This document shows positions 53,053-62,917 of a DNA stretch of 64,000 nt, in pieces. A model generated the notes under the pieces. The model was given only the letters and a program-made list of their open reading frames with translations. It was not told the DNA's origin and did no database searches. Every line of letters begins with the position of its first letter. Positions within the stretch are counted from its first letter, which is position 1. Source of the DNA: Oligoflexia bacterium (GTDB taxonomy: Bacteria > Bdellovibrionota_G > JANQFH01); the NCBI GenBank assembly GCA_028277945.1, contig JANQFH010000068.1, positions 1 to 64,000 on the forward strand, read 5' to 3'. The translations under genes and the position numbers were made by a program.

Positions 53053-53832
53053 TCAGTCAAAGTTCCTCGGGAGTTCGTAGATGTCTTCGGCGGCATCGTA
53101 GTGTGCAACCACATACTGAAAGAAGACCGGGATTAAATTTTTTGAAGACTCGGTGGCGTGCTCCATGTTCGAGAGGCTCTGGTATCTAAGGAACAGCTGC
53201 AGCACATCTTCTTTCAGCTTTTCAAAGCTCTTCTGCCGCATGCGTATTTTAGTAATGTACATTCGATATACTCTTGGGCTGAAATGTCCATCGATGCCAT
53301 GGAGAGACAACTGGCTAGCCACACGCAGGGCATTTTCGCTGATTTTTTTGAGGAACTTGGTGCCACGCCGCATACGAAAAGAACCTCGAGCCAAGAGCTT
53401 GACCCGTCCTCCAGGGTGATACTCGATCAGATTCATCTTATCGAGATCCAGCAGGTACTTTTGCATGGACTTTTTACTCAGATTGAACCTATCGGCAATC
53501 TCTTCAGCAGTAATACCACATTGCAGATCATCCAAAATGCAGGCGTGTTCAAGGTTGTCAAATAAGAATTGGCTCTGCTCTTCGCTGTAGGTCGTATAGG
53601 TGTCTCGACTGGTATCCTCTGCCAGCGTCACCAACTCTTGAAAGCTGATACCGAGCCATTCTAAGATCTGGCCGAGGCGACGTAGAGACAAATCATCCTT
53701 ATTCAAGATGCGCTTGATCGTGGTCACCGAGCAGTCGAGCGCTTTGGCAAGGTCCTCATACTTGAGCTTTTTGCGCTTCATCACCGTCTTGAGGGTTATT
53801 TTCATCTGTTGGATCTCTGCAGATTCGGTCAT
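53053..53832 (-). CDS. XRE-type regulator with TIGR02147-like C-terminus
   Basis: This 259-residue protein has an N-terminal helix-turn-helix of the XRE type (about 12-70: KYEDLAKALDCSVTTIKRILNKDDLSLRRLGQILEWLG) and, after it, a second winged-helix-like region (about 105-150: EEIADRFNLSKKSMQKYLLDLDKMNLIEYHPGGRVKL). The remainder resembles the DUF4423/TIGR02147 proteins found mainly in Bdellovibrionota-like and fibrobacter-like genomes. GGAGG lies about 10 bases before the ATG. It heads the hemH-ferritin-permease operon and is probably its regulator; no iron- or heme-binding motif is visible. Confidence 0.8.
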   Translation of the reverse strand: MTESAEIQQMKITLKTVMKRKKLKYEDLAKALDCSVTTIKRILNKDDLSLRRLGQILEWLGISFQELVTLAEDTSRDTYTTYSEEQSQFLFDNLEHACILDDLQCGITAEEIADRFNLSKKSMQKYLLDLDKMNLIEYHPGGRVKLLARGSFRMRRGTKFLKKISENALRVASQLSLHGIDGHFSPRVYRMYITKIRMRQKSFEKLKEDVLQLFLRYQSLSNMEHATESSKNLIPVFFQYVVAHYDAAEDIYELPRNFD

Positions 53833-53933
53833 CTCATGGGTCCTCCCAGGGCTTTAGGTACCACATTTTGGCATCAAAAGCTCTCTATAAAATCTAAGGG
53901 CGAATTTTGATCCCATTCCATCATCAAAGTTCC

Positions 53934-53954
53934 ATTATAAGACACTAAAATGTC
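53934..53954 (-). promoter_or_regulatory. Candidate promoter/operator upstream of the iron/heme operon
   Basis: In the 236-base gap between the divergent regulator and EamA genes, the minus strand has TATAAT (complement of 53934-53939). An inverted repeat GACA-N6-TGTC (53941-53954) lies immediately upstream, where the spacer of this promoter would be. No good -35 box is seen. Two direct repeats GGGCCATAT (54001-54009) and GGACCATAT (54040-54048) lie nearer the transporter. The regulator may bind one of these; the evidence is weak. Confidence 0.35.
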
Positions 53955-54068
53955 ATAACTACCAAAAAATGCCTTAATCTAGCTCTACACAGTATTTAAA
54001 GGGCCATATTATAGGACTTTTTTTATATAACTTGTATAAGGACCATATCCTGGTGTAAAAGCTAACTC

Positions 54069-55088
54069 ATGACAACAGCGACAAAAAAATCCCTTGGCCT
54101 GCTCATTCTCTTTATCCTGCTCGCCTTGATTTGGGGCGCCACCTTTTCCGTCACAAAGGTCGTGGGGGATACGATTCCCTCCCTGCAGGGCAGTAGCCTG
54201 CGGGTCCTCCTGGCAATTGTGCTGCTGCAACTCCTTTTCTGGATAAAGCGAAATCCACAAAAAGAAGCAACACGGCTTCCCCGTAAATGTCTTCCAGCAG
54301 CATGGCTCTCCGGCATTCTACTCATGGCGCTACCCTACATCTTGATATTCGTTGGTATGCGCACCATCGCCCCAGGACTAGGGGGACTCATGGAAGGCAC
54401 CATCCCGCTGTTTGTCTTTTTACTCGCCTTAGGCAGCCGCAAAAGCAGAGGGGCTTTGAACCCCAAGGCCGCAGGCGGTCTTATGGTCGGACTTAGTGGT
54501 CTCTTGCTGGTGTTTGCCGACAAGATTGAGTTTCACGGTCAACCCAAGGAGCTTCTCGGTATGGGGTTCATGCTGCTGGAAGTAATCGCCGTTGCCATGG
54601 GTTCGCTCATCAACCGTAGGCTGGTTTCAACCCATAAACTCAATATCCATGCCTTGCTCTACCAACAGACTCTAGCGAGCCTGTTCTTTCTGCTGCCACT
54701 GACCTTAGCCATCGATGGCGTTCCAAGTTGGAGTGCGATCACCTCGTCCTGGCAGGTTATTGTCGGTATTGTTTTCCTCGGTATTTTCCCCACGGCTCTA
54801 GCCAACTATATCTACACCCTGCTGACGCGTGAGTGGGGCACGGTACGCGCTGCGGCTGTTGGCTATTTCATCCCTGTGGCTGCCCTTTTGCTCGACTACC
54901 TCTTTTTTGGCAACATCCCTACGTCGCTTGAGATCCTCGGTGGTATAACGATTTTGTTGGGTGTGGCCATCCTGCAACCACAGGCTATTGTGGCGAAGTT
55001 TCTTTTACAGTGGCGCAAAGTGTGGAAAGCCTGCCGACAACGAGGCTTCGTCCCCGCTCCTACATTTAACTTGAGCAAAGCTGCTTAA
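54069..55088 (+). CDS. EamA/DMT-family transporter
   Basis: This 339-residue inner-membrane protein has ten predicted helices in two EamA repeats, with the first repeat starting LLALIWGATFSVTKVVGDTIPSLQGSSLRVLLA and the second GMGFMLLEVIAVAMGSLINRRLV. It belongs to the drug/metabolite exporters. The C-terminal 35 residues are basic and cytoplasmic. No clear ribosome binding site is present before the ATG. It precedes ctaA by 22 bases, but no functional link to heme is evident. Confidence 0.9.
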   Translation: MTTATKKSLGLLILFILLALIWGATFSVTKVVGDTIPSLQGSSLRVLLAIVLLQLLFWIKRNPQKEATRLPRKCLPAAWLSGILLMALPYILIFVGMRTIAPGLGGLMEGTIPLFVFLLALGSRKSRGALNPKAAGGLMVGLSGLLLVFADKIEFHGQPKELLGMGFMLLEVIAVAMGSLINRRLVSTHKLNIHALLYQQTLASLFFLLPLTLAIDGVPSWSAITSSWQVIVGIVFLGIFPTALANYIYTLLTREWGTVRAAAVGYFIPVAALLLDYLFFGNIPTSLEILGGITILLGVAILQPQAIVAKFLLQWRKVWKACRQRGFVPAPTFNLSKAA

Positions 55089-55110
55089 CCGATACAACAA
55101 ACAGAGAACG

Positions 55111-56181
55111 ATGGTTGAGTACTCTCCGGCGGAACGAGTTCGTCTTGGCGGCTGGTTTTTTATCCTCAGCCTGCTAGTGGCTTTGCTGATCTTCGTCGGT
55201 GGGGTTGTGCGTCTGAGTGGTTCCGGTCTATCGATTCCCGAGTGGCCGCTTATCCAGGGCAGCCTATTGCCACCTTTGAGCGATAAGGGCTGGCTGGCCG
55301 TATACCAAACCTACTACCGCCAGATCCATGGCTTGGAAGTGAGCGGACCGCAGGATAGTGCGCATACAGATCTCATGTCGCTGCGCCGTTTTAAGCAGAT
55401 GTTCGCCATCGAATACCTGCATCGGCTGCTGGCAGCTTTAGTGGGAATTGTCTTTTTGGTGCTGCTGCTGCAGGCGATGCGTTCACCGCCGCTGCGGCAT
55501 GAAATAGGCGCACGGCTCTGGGGTATGCTGATTTTGCTCGTGGTGCAGGCGGTTCTCGGTGGCATTGTGGTTAAGTTGGATCTCAGAGCCGAGTTTGTCG
55601 CCTTGCATTTGGGGCTTGCCTTTGCCTTTTTTGGCCTGATCTTGTGGACTAGTTTGATGTTGTTTTTACCGCTGCAGACTGCGCAAGCGCGCGGCCCTCT
55701 CTGGCCCTACCGTTTGAGTTGGTTGGCGCTGCTTTTGGTCTATTCTCAGATCATCAGCGGTGGTCTGGTGGCCGCCTCGCATGCCGGTTATCTCTACAAC
55801 ACTTGGCCGACCATGGCTGGAGAGTGGATTCCAGCGTGGGAGCAATTGTGGGCTGAAAACACCCAGCCCATTATTTTGAATTTTTTTAAGAACCCACTGC
55901 TTATCCAGTTCTTCCACCGCTGGTGGGCCTTTGTGGCCGCTGCTGCCGTTTTTGCTCTGCTGCTTGCGACCTTACGGCTGCCGCTTAGCCATCGCGCCCG
56001 TTTTGGCCTGCGTGCGCTTGGTTCTATTGTCATTCTGCAACTGGTGCTAGGCATTACCACCTTGGTGACTCGAGTCTCGCTCAGCTTTGCCATCAGCCAT
56101 CTTATGGTTGGTTTGATTCTATTTGCGCTCCTAGTCTTTCTTACTTATGAATTGAAGGGACATGCTGCGAAGGTTGCGTAG
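55111..56181 (+). CDS. ctaA: Heme A synthase (COX15/CtaA)
   Basis: This 356-residue inner-membrane enzyme oxidises heme O to heme A. It has about eight helices, GGVVRLSGSGLSIPEWP at the start, the conserved EYLHRLLAALVG His motif near residue 95, GGIVVKLDLRAEFVALHLGLA, and FFHRWWAF in the second half. The internal region QIISGGLVAASHAGYLYNTWPTMAGEWIP is typical of COX15-type rather than Bacillus-type proteins. It overlaps ctaB by 20 bases. Confidence 0.95.
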   Translation: MVEYSPAERVRLGGWFFILSLLVALLIFVGGVVRLSGSGLSIPEWPLIQGSLLPPLSDKGWLAVYQTYYRQIHGLEVSGPQDSAHTDLMSLRRFKQMFAIEYLHRLLAALVGIVFLVLLLQAMRSPPLRHEIGARLWGMLILLVVQAVLGGIVVKLDLRAEFVALHLGLAFAFFGLILWTSLMLFLPLQTAQARGPLWPYRLSWLALLLVYSQIISGGLVAASHAGYLYNTWPTMAGEWIPAWEQLWAENTQPIILNFFKNPLLIQFFHRWWAFVAAAAVFALLLATLRLPLSHRARFGLRALGSIVILQLVLGITTLVTRVSLSFAISHLMVGLILFALLVFLTYELKGHAAKVA

Positions 56182-57034
56182 TTATCTGCTGTTGACCAAA
56201 CCCACCATTATGTTGTTGGTGCTGCTCACCGGTGCGACCGCGCTCTGTATGGAGGGCTCACTCCTACAGCGGCCATGGCACTTCTTGCTCGTGCTGCTCG
56301 GTCTCTTCCTTACCGGTGGTAGTGCCAATGCGCTCAATCAATACTTTGAGCGTGATCTTGACGCCCGCATGCAGCGTACCAAGAGCCGTCGTCCCTTGCC
56401 ACAGGGTCAGCTTGGCGCTGCGCAGGCGCTTGGCTTTGCGTTGCTCTCAGCGGTTGCCGGGCTGCTGCTCTTCGCCCTCATCTTCAACCTGCTGAGCGCT
56501 CTGCTCGCTCTGCTGACCATGCTCTTCTACAGCCTCTTTTATACGCTCTGGCTTAAACGCCATACGCATCAAAACATTGTCATTGGTGGCGCTGCCGGGG
56601 CCATGGCGCCGTTGATTAGTTGGGCCGCAGCCACCGGCGGGTTGGAGGTAACGCCCTGGATACTCTTTCTGATCATCTTTTTTTGGACCCCACCCCACTT
56701 TTGGGCGTTGGCGCTCTGTCTCAAAGAGGACTACCGTCGCGTTAAGCTGCCGATGCTGCCTCTGGTGAAAGGGGATCGCGCCACCCTAAAGCAGATCTTC
56801 TATTACACCGTGGCGCTCTTTGTCATCAGCCTCAGCCTGCTCTTGTTTACCGCTGGCTGGTTTTATCTAGTGGTGGCCACGCTCTTGGGGCTGTTGTTTA
56901 TCCGCTGCTCTTACTTGGCACGCCGACATGCCACGCTGGCGTTAGAACGGCGGCTCTTTGGCTACTCCATCGTCTATTTGCTCTGTCTCTTTGCCGCTCT
57001 TATCGTAGACAGTCAGGTATCCGTTTACTTTTGA
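56162..57034 (+). CDS. ctaB: Protoheme IX farnesyltransferase (heme O synthase)
   Basis: This 290-residue UbiA-family prenyltransferase makes heme O from heme B. It contains the prenyl-diphosphate-binding motif NALNQYFERDLDARMQRTKSRPLP-like stretch (with an extra Arg), YTLWLKRHTHQNIVIGGAAGAMAP, and FFWTPPHFWALAL, with about nine helices. It overlaps ctaA by 20 bases and precedes the act genes by 78 bases. Together these supply heme A for an aa3-type oxidase that is presumably encoded beyond the window. Confidence 0.95.
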   Translation: MLRRLRSYLLLTKPTIMLLVLLTGATALCMEGSLLQRPWHFLLVLLGLFLTGGSANALNQYFERDLDARMQRTKSRRPLPQGQLGAAQALGFALLSAVAGLLLFALIFNLLSALLALLTMLFYSLFYTLWLKRHTHQNIVIGGAAGAMAPLISWAAATGGLEVTPWILFLIIFFWTPPHFWALALCLKEDYRRVKLPMLPLVKGDRATLKQIFYYTVALFVISLSLLLFTAGWFYLVVATLLGLLFIRCSYLARRHATLALERRLFGYSIVYLLCLFAALIVDSQVSVYF

Positions 57035-57112
57035 TACTTTGCGAATCAAAACTAACCTGATAGTTTATTTTGCAAATTCACGGCTCCAGTAGTATACGAG
57101 GGGCGCTTTTTT

Positions 57113-57787
57113 ATGGATCGGGAGTTGGGGGAGCAGCAGCAGCAACAGATCTTTCCTAAATGGACCAACTATCTTCCGCTTATCTCTGTGGTTGGGTTGG
57201 CGGTTGCAGCCATCGTTGCAGTCGCCTTTGTCTGGTACTACTTTTCACCCGAGTATACGGATGTGGGTTATCGTCCAAAACAACCGGTTGCCTTTAGCCA
57301 CAAACTGCACGCCGGTGATCTCGGTCTTGATTGTCGTTACTGTCACAGTAATGTTGAGGTCTCTGTGCACGCTAACGTGCCACCGACACAGACCTGCATG
57401 AGCTGCCACACCATGATCTTACCAGAGAGTGAGAAGCTGCTACCGGTGCGCGAGAGTTACAGCAGCGACAAACCCATTGAATGGGTACGCGTGCACAAGC
57501 TGCCTGACTTTGTCTACTTCAACCACAGTGCCCATGTGCTAGCTGGCGTTGGCTGTGAGAGCTGTCACGGGAACATCGCCCAGAGCGAAGTGGTGATGCA
57601 GCGAGAGTCGCTGAGCATGGGGTGGTGCTTGGATTGCCACCGCCATCCAGCCGCCTCTTTAAGGCCACCTGAGTTGGTCACGCAGATGGGTTGGCAACCA
57701 CCAGCCAACCAGCTTGAGTTAGCGGAAATCATGATCGTGCAGAAACACATCGCTCCCCCGGAAGACTGTTCAGGGTGTCACCGATGA
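57113..57787 (+). CDS. actA: Alternative complex III pentaheme cytochrome subunit
   Basis: This 224-residue subunit has one N-terminal membrane helix (about 21-42) and five CxxCH heme sites: CRYCH, CMSCH, CESCH, CLDCH and CSGCH. That arrangement matches ActA of alternative complex III, which moves electrons from quinol to periplasmic carriers. GAGGGG precedes the ATG. The stop overlaps the actB start by 4 bases. The 78-base gap before it (57035-57112) shows no clear terminator. Confidence 0.95.
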   Translation: MDRELGEQQQQQIFPKWTNYLPLISVVGLAVAAIVAVAFVWYYFSPEYTDVGYRPKQPVAFSHKLHAGDLGLDCRYCHSNVEVSVHANVPPTQTCMSCHTMILPESEKLLPVRESYSSDKPIEWVRVHKLPDFVYFNHSAHVLAGVGCESCHGNIAQSEVVMQRESLSMGWCLDCHRHPAASLRPPELVTQMGWQPPANQLELAEIMIVQKHIAPPEDCSGCHR

Positions 57788-60700
57788 CTAAGATGACAAC
57801 GCATAGGAAATCGGCACCTCTCGGCGGCAGAGATTACTGGCGTAGTCTTGATGAGCTTGCTGAGAGCGCTGAGTTCAAAGAGTTTCTCCTGCGCGAGTTT
57901 CCTGCAGGCACGGTTGAGTTAGGCAGTGGTTTAAGCCGGCGCAACTTTCTCAAGATGATGGGCGCCTCCTTTGCTCTAGCAGGGCTTGCAGCTTGTCGTC
58001 GGCCTGCTGAAAAGATCGTGCCGTATGTCAAACAACCTGAGGAGATCATTCCTGGTATTGCCAATTACTATGCCACGGCCATGCCCATGGGCCTGACTGC
58101 TTACGGACTTTTGGTCAAGAGCAACGAAGGACGACCGACGAAGATCGAAGGCAACCCGCAGCATCCCTCTACAGCTGGCGCTTCCAGCGCTCTTTTACAG
58201 GCGCAGATCCTCGGGCTCTATGATCCCGATCGTGCGCGTCAGCCTAAACAGCTGCGCGCTTTTCCTGCCTCTGGCCGTACGGTAGCCGCGGGCGGCATGG
58301 AGAGTAATTGGTCGAGCTTTGTGGAAGCGTGGCGGCAACTCTATACAGATTTTGCCAGATCGGGTGGGCAAGGTCTTGCCATACTTGCTGAGTCTTTTCA
58401 TGCACCGACGTTGGCACGTCTCCAGTCTCAATGGCAGCAGCGTTTTCCCAAAGCAACCTGGGTGAGCTTTGATCCAGTAAGCGATGAGAATAGTCACAGG
58501 GGCATAGAAATGGTCCATGGCGCGCCATTGTTGCCACAGCACCACTTTGACAAGGCTGATATTGTGTTGTCGCTCGATGCCGATTTTTTGCTTGGCGAGC
58601 GTGACGCCATTGTCGCTGCCCGTGGTTTTGCCAAACGGCGGCGAGTCTCTAATGAAAGAGATGACATGAGCCGGCTCTATGTGGTCGAAAGCCTGCTCAC
58701 CCTGACCGGTGCTATGGCGGATCACCGCCAGGTGCTGCAGAGTCGGCAAATTCCAGCTTTTACGGCGGCGTTGTTACTGGAACTAAAACGTCAAGGGGTG
58801 GCGCTGTCCTCTGAGTTGGTTGCCTCGTTACAAAAGTATGCCGTGCACCCCTTTAACTCACGTTGGTTGCAGGTGGTGGCAAAAGAGCTGCGTCGTCACC
58901 GAGGTCGTAGCCTTATTGTCGTTGGACGTCGACAACCGCCACTGTTACACGCCTTAGGCGCGTTGATGAATCAGGCGCTTGGCAATGTTGGGCAGACCGT
59001 CTCTTACAGCTCTTTGAATGATGCCGCACCATCCGACCACAAGGGTTTGCTTGCACTTGCAGAACAGATGGGCCGTGGTCAAATCGATACCCTGGTGATC
59101 TTTGGTGGCAACCCACTCTACAACTTGCCAGCAGGTATGGACTTTGCCAGCCTCATAAAAAAGGTTGGTCATACCATACACTTTAGCCCCTATCGTGATG
59201 AGACCTCGCGTGTTGTGCATTGGCACCTACCGCAATCGCACTTTCTCGAGAGCTGGGAGGATGTTCGCAGTGGTGATGGGTGCTACAGTGTTGTGCAGCC
59301 GTTGATAGAGCCGCTGTTTGATAGCCGTAGCCGGGTAGAGTTTTTGCACCTGTTGGCAACGGGTAAGCAGCGCAGCGGTTACGAGATTATAAAAGAGAGC
59401 TTTGCAAAGATGCAGCGTCGTAGCGACGGCGAAGCAGTTTTTAACAAGCGCTGGCGACGACTCCTGCATGATGGGTTTGGCACGGTAAAAAAGCCGGCAA
59501 CAACGCTGCCGAAGTTTCGTTATGCAACAGTTGCACGCCAACTGCAAAAGACCCCCTTCCCGCAAGACATTGCTAGCAGCGACAAGCTTGAGGTGGTCTT
59601 CTATGCATCTGCCAAACTGTTCGATGGTCGTTTTGCCAACAACGGTTGGTTGCAAGAACTTCCTGACGCTGTTACCAAACTCACCTGGGACAACGCCGCG
59701 CTCATCAGTCCGAAGACCGCCGCCGCACTCAGAGTGAAAAATCACGATGTTGTCTCATTGAATTACAAAGGGCGCGAGCTTAAGCTGCCCGTATGGATTG
59801 TGCCAGGGTGTGCCGACAACTCGGTTGCCTTAGAACTTGGCTATGGCCGTAGCCAGTGCGGGCGGGTTGGCGATGGTGTGGGTGTTAACGCCTACAGACT
59901 GCGAGACGTGCAGACGCCAGACTATGGTGTTGGCCTTACTTTAAAGAAAACAGGTGCCACCTACAAACTTGCTTCAACTCAAGATCACGGTAGCATGCAG
60001 GGCAGGCCACTGATTCGCGAGGCAACGCTAGCAGACTACCGCGAAAACCCCAACTTTGCCGCCAAGTTGGTCGAACACCCACCGTTAAAATCACTCTGGA
60101 AGGAACCATCCTACACCGAGGGTTACCAGTGGGGCATGGCGATTGATTTGAACAGCTGTATTGGTTGTAATGCCTGTACCATAGCCTGTCAGAGCGAGAA
60201 CAACATTCCCATCGTCGGTAAAGAGCAGGTGGCTGTGGGACGAGAGATGCATTGGATCCGCGTTGACCGTTACTTCTCGGGTGATCTGCATGAGCCGAGT
60301 GTCGCCCACCAACCAGTGCCGTGCCAGCACTGTGAAAACGCCCCGTGTGAGCAGGTCTGTCCTGTAGCTGCAACCGTACACGATAAAGAGGGTCTAAACG
60401 TCATGGCCTACAACCGTTGCATTGGCACACGCTACTGTGCCAACAACTGTCCTTATAAAGTAAGGCGGTTCAACTACTTTAACTATACGAACCGCTATGA
60501 CGATGTTGAAAAGCTGGCGCAGAATCCCGACGTTACAGTACGGTTTCGTGGTGTCATGGAGAAGTGCACCTTTTGCACCCAGCGCATCGAGGGCGCTAAA
60601 GCAACAGCCAAGCGCGAAGGGCGCTCTGTGCGCGATGGTGAGATCCAGACCGCTTGTCAGCAGTCTTGTCCTACCGATGCCATTAGCTTTGGTAACATCA

Positions 60701-60834
60701 ACGATCCTGATAGCCGTGTGGCTCAATTAAAACAACAGAACCGTAACTATGAGATGCTCGGTGAGCTTAATGTTAAACCACGCAACTCTTATCTGGCAAA
60801 GTTGCGCAACCCTAATCCTGAGTTGGAGTCTTAG
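57784..60834 (+). CDS. actB: Alternative complex III molybdopterin-oxidoreductase-like/Fe-S subunit
   Basis: This 1016-residue subunit starts with a twin-arginine signal (SRRNFLKMMG, Arg52-Arg53) and a lipoprotein-like LAAC. A large molybdopterin-oxidoreductase-like domain (about 80-740), known not to carry the cofactor in ActB, is followed by a ferredoxin-type domain (about 790-960) with four Cys clusters: CIGCNACTIAC, CQHCENAPCEQVC, CIGTRYCANNC and CTFCTQRI. The ATG at 57784 overlaps the actA stop and is preferred over a GTG at 57775. It is followed directly by actC. Confidence 0.95.
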   Translation: MTKMTTHRKSAPLGGRDYWRSLDELAESAEFKEFLLREFPAGTVELGSGLSRRNFLKMMGASFALAGLAACRRPAEKIVPYVKQPEEIIPGIANYYATAMPMGLTAYGLLVKSNEGRPTKIEGNPQHPSTAGASSALLQAQILGLYDPDRARQPKQLRAFPASGRTVAAGGMESNWSSFVEAWRQLYTDFARSGGQGLAILAESFHAPTLARLQSQWQQRFPKATWVSFDPVSDENSHRGIEMVHGAPLLPQHHFDKADIVLSLDADFLLGERDAIVAARGFAKRRRVSNERDDMSRLYVVESLLTLTGAMADHRQVLQSRQIPAFTAALLLELKRQGVALSSELVASLQKYAVHPFNSRWLQVVAKELRRHRGRSLIVVGRRQPPLLHALGALMNQALGNVGQTVSYSSLNDAAPSDHKGLLALAEQMGRGQIDTLVIFGGNPLYNLPAGMDFASLIKKVGHTIHFSPYRDETSRVVHWHLPQSHFLESWEDVRSGDGCYSVVQPLIEPLFDSRSRVEFLHLLATGKQRSGYEIIKESFAKMQRRSDGEAVFNKRWRRLLHDGFGTVKKPATTLPKFRYATVARQLQKTPFPQDIASSDKLEVVFYASAKLFDGRFANNGWLQELPDAVTKLTWDNAALISPKTAAALRVKNHDVVSLNYKGRELKLPVWIVPGCADNSVALELGYGRSQCGRVGDGVGVNAYRLRDVQTPDYGVGLTLKKTGATYKLASTQDHGSMQGRPLIREATLADYRENPNFAAKLVEHPPLKSLWKEPSYTEGYQWGMAIDLNSCIGCNACTIACQSENNIPIVGKEQVAVGREMHWIRVDRYFSGDLHEPSVAHQPVPCQHCENAPCEQVCPVAATVHDKEGLNVMAYNRCIGTRYCANNCPYKVRRFNYFNYTNRYDDVEKLAQNPDVTVRFRGVMEKCTFCTQRIEGAKATAKREGRSVRDGEIQTACQQSCPTDAISFGNINDPDSRVAQLKQQNRNYEMLGELNVKPRNSYLAKLRNPNPELES

Positions 60835-62187
60835 ATGGAAGCTCCATTGATTGCCGGCAGCCCATCGTTTGGCAGCATCACCGAGAAGGTCAGCAGTATT
60901 GTCGAGGCAAAGTTCTCTCTGGTCTGGTTGCTCTGGTTTGGTTTTATCTCCTCCATAGCCCTAGTTTTCTTTGGTGCCATTGGTTACGTCTTTTGGGAGG
61001 GTATTGGAGTTTGGGGCAACAACGTCCCCAACGGTTGGGGATGGCCCATTGTCAACTTTGTCTTTTGGGTGGGTATTGGCCATGCAGGCACTTTGATCTC
61101 AGCCATTCTCTTTCTCTTTCGCCAGCGTTGGCGTACCTCAATCAACCGCTCCGCTGAGGCGATGACCATCTTTGCCGTGATCTGTGCTGGCATCTTTCCC
61201 GGTATCCATGTGGGTCGGATCTGGGTCTCCTATTGGATGTTCCCGCTGCCCAACCAAATGGATATGTGGCCCAACTTCCGCAGTCCGTTGATGTGGGATA
61301 TCTTTGCTGTGGGTTCCTATTTTACCGTCTCTCTCCTCTTTTGGTATGTCGGCTTGATTCCTGATTTTGGTACGCTGCGGGATCGAGCCAAGAGCAAGAT
61401 CCGCCAGTTCATCTACGGCATCCTTGCTGTGGGTTGGAATGGCGGCAATCGTCAGTGGCGCCACTATGAGAAAGCCTATCTCTTGCTTGCTGGGCTAGCG
61501 ACGCCATTAGTGCTCTCGGTGCACACGGTGGTTAGCTTTGACTTTGCCACCAGTGTCATTCCTGGCTGGCACACAACCATTTTCCCACCTTACTTTGTCG
61601 CCGGCGCAATCTTTTCTGGCTTTGCCATGGTCATGACCTTGCTCGTCATCGTACGTAAGCTTTACTCTCTTGAGCACATCATCACCATGCGCCATTTAGA
61701 GAACATGAACAAGATCATGTTGGTAACCGGCATGATGGTTGGCTATGCCTATGGCTGTGAGTTTTTTATCGCCTGGTACAGCGGTAACGATTATGAGATG
61801 GCGGCGTTTAAAAACCGCGCCTTTGGCCACTATGCCTGGGGCTATTGGATTATGGTGAGCTGCAATGTATTGGTGCCACAACTCTTCTGGTTTAAGCGGT
61901 TGCGTACTAGTGTGCCGGTGATGTTTGTTGCTTCCATCCTGATCAACGTTGGTATGTGGTTTGAGCGCTTTGTCATCATTATCAGCTCGCTGTCGCAAGA
62001 CTTTCTACCGGGTAGTTGGGGCTTCTTCAAACCAACGCTTTGGGATATTCTCATCCTCGTTGGCTCCTTTGGTCTCTTTTTTACGCTGTTTACGCTGTTT
62101 GCACGGTTTCTACCGCTCATTTCCATGGCTGAAGTCAAAGGCGTGCTACCCCAGGCAGATCCGCATCATCAAGGAGAGTCTACATGA
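60835..62187 (+). CDS. actC: Alternative complex III quinol-binding NrfD-like subunit
   Basis: This 450-residue inner-membrane protein has about ten helices and the NrfD/PsrC fold of Act[49 protein letters not shown] and [18 protein letters not shown] are characteristic. It contributes a quinol-binding site. The ATG follows the actB stop without a gap, and the stop overlaps actD by 4 bases. Confidence 0.95.
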   Translation: MEAPLIAGSPSFGSITEKVSSIVEAKFSLVWLLWFGFISSIALVFFGAIGYVFWEGIGVWGNNVPNGWGWPIVNFVFWVGIGHAGTLISAILFLFRQRWRTSINRSAEAMTIFAVICAGIFPGIHVGRIWVSYWMFPLPNQMDMWPNFRSPLMWDIFAVGSYFTVSLLFWYVGLIPDFGTLRDRAKSKIRQFIYGILAVGWNGGNRQWRHYEKAYLLLAGLATPLVLSVHTVVSFDFATSVIPGWHTTIFPPYFVAGAIFSGFAMVMTLLVIVRKLYSLEHIITMRHLENMNKIMLVTGMMVGYAYGCEFFIAWYSGNDYEMAAFKNRAFGHYAWGYWIMVSCNVLVPQLFWFKRLRTSVPVMFVASILINVGMWFERFVIIISSLSQDFLPGSWGFFKPTLWDILILVGSFGLFFTLFTLFARFLPLISMAEVKGVLPQADPHHQGEST

Positions 62188-62729
62188 GTGCGAGAGAACA
62201 GAGCAGTTATGGTTTGTTGGCACAGTTTGATGGGGCAGCGTCGCTTTTGCAGGCAGCCAAGGCGCTGCATGAGGCTGGTTACAAACGGTTTGACTGCCAC
62301 TCTGCCTTTCCCATACACGGGATGGACCGCGCCATGGGGCTGCAGCAGTCTAAGCTTGGCTGGATTGTTTTGCTGGGTGGTTTTAGTGGTGCCGCGGGTG
62401 GTATGCTGTTGCAATGGTGGACCAGTGCGATCGATTACCCTCTGGTGATCTCAGGCAAACCGCTCTTTAGCTTTCAGGCCTTTGTCCCCATTACCTTTGA
62501 GTTGACGATTTTGTTTGCTGCCTTTGGTGCTGTGTTTGGCATGTTGGCATTGAACCGTCTCCCGCGTTTGCACCAGGAGCTGTTTAATTCAGGCCGATTT
62601 AAACAGGCATCGGATGATGGTTTTTTTATCAGCGTGCAGGCTGGAGATCCGCAATTTGATGAAGCGGGTACGAAGAGCTTGTTAAGACAACTCGGCGCCC
62701 AACATATAGAAGTCATCGAGAGGGGCTGA
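62184..62729 (+). CDS. actD: Alternative complex III subunit D (DUF3341)
   Basis: This 181-residue membrane protein has two helices (about 56-78 and 97-118) and the DUF3341 pattern: [38 protein letters not shown] at the start and [29 protein letters not shown] at the end. It is a structural subunit of the complex. Its end is followed by a 182-base gap before actE, unlike the tight spacing elsewhere in the operon. Confidence 0.93.
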   Translation: MSAREQSSYGLLAQFDGAASLLQAAKALHEAGYKRFDCHSAFPIHGMDRAMGLQQSKLGWIVLLGGFSGAAGGMLLQWWTSAIDYPLVISGKPLFSFQAFVPITFELTILFAAFGAVFGMLALNRLPRLHQELFNSGRFKQASDDGFFISVQAGDPQFDEAGTKSLLRQLGAQHIEVIERG

Positions 62730-62774
62730 TCCTTGGAAAAGCGAAATAAGAGTTTAAGTTGAAACCGAAAGTAA

Positions 62775-62917
62775 AGACATACGCAAATCTTTCTGATGGG
62801 GCGTCCCGCAGGCGTTGCGATCCATGCATACATAGTCCGCGACGCCGAGGGCCGAGCAGCGCGAGGCGGCGGAACGCCGAGCGACTGCGTCCCCAGCAGA
62901 AAGATTTGCGTATGTCT
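62775..62917. repeat. 143-bp inverted-repeat element over the actE start
   Basis: The 21 bases at 62775-62795 (AGACATACGCAAATCTTTCT and one more G) recur as an exact reverse complement at 62897-62917. The symmetry continues imperfectly a few bases inward (TGGGG on the left, CCCCAG on the right). The inner part is GC-rich with many GCCG/CGGC runs, unlike the neighbouring genes. The element fills most of the only large gap in the act operon, and the actE start codon at 62912 lies inside the right arm. It could be a small palindromic or MITE-like insertion, or a structured RNA in the operon transcript. Confidence 0.8.

Noticed and set aside
62759-62911. N-terminal extension of actE from a TTG
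   Set aside because: It would place about 50 Arg-rich residues, encoded by the inverted repeat element, ahead of a clear lipoprotein signal peptide.
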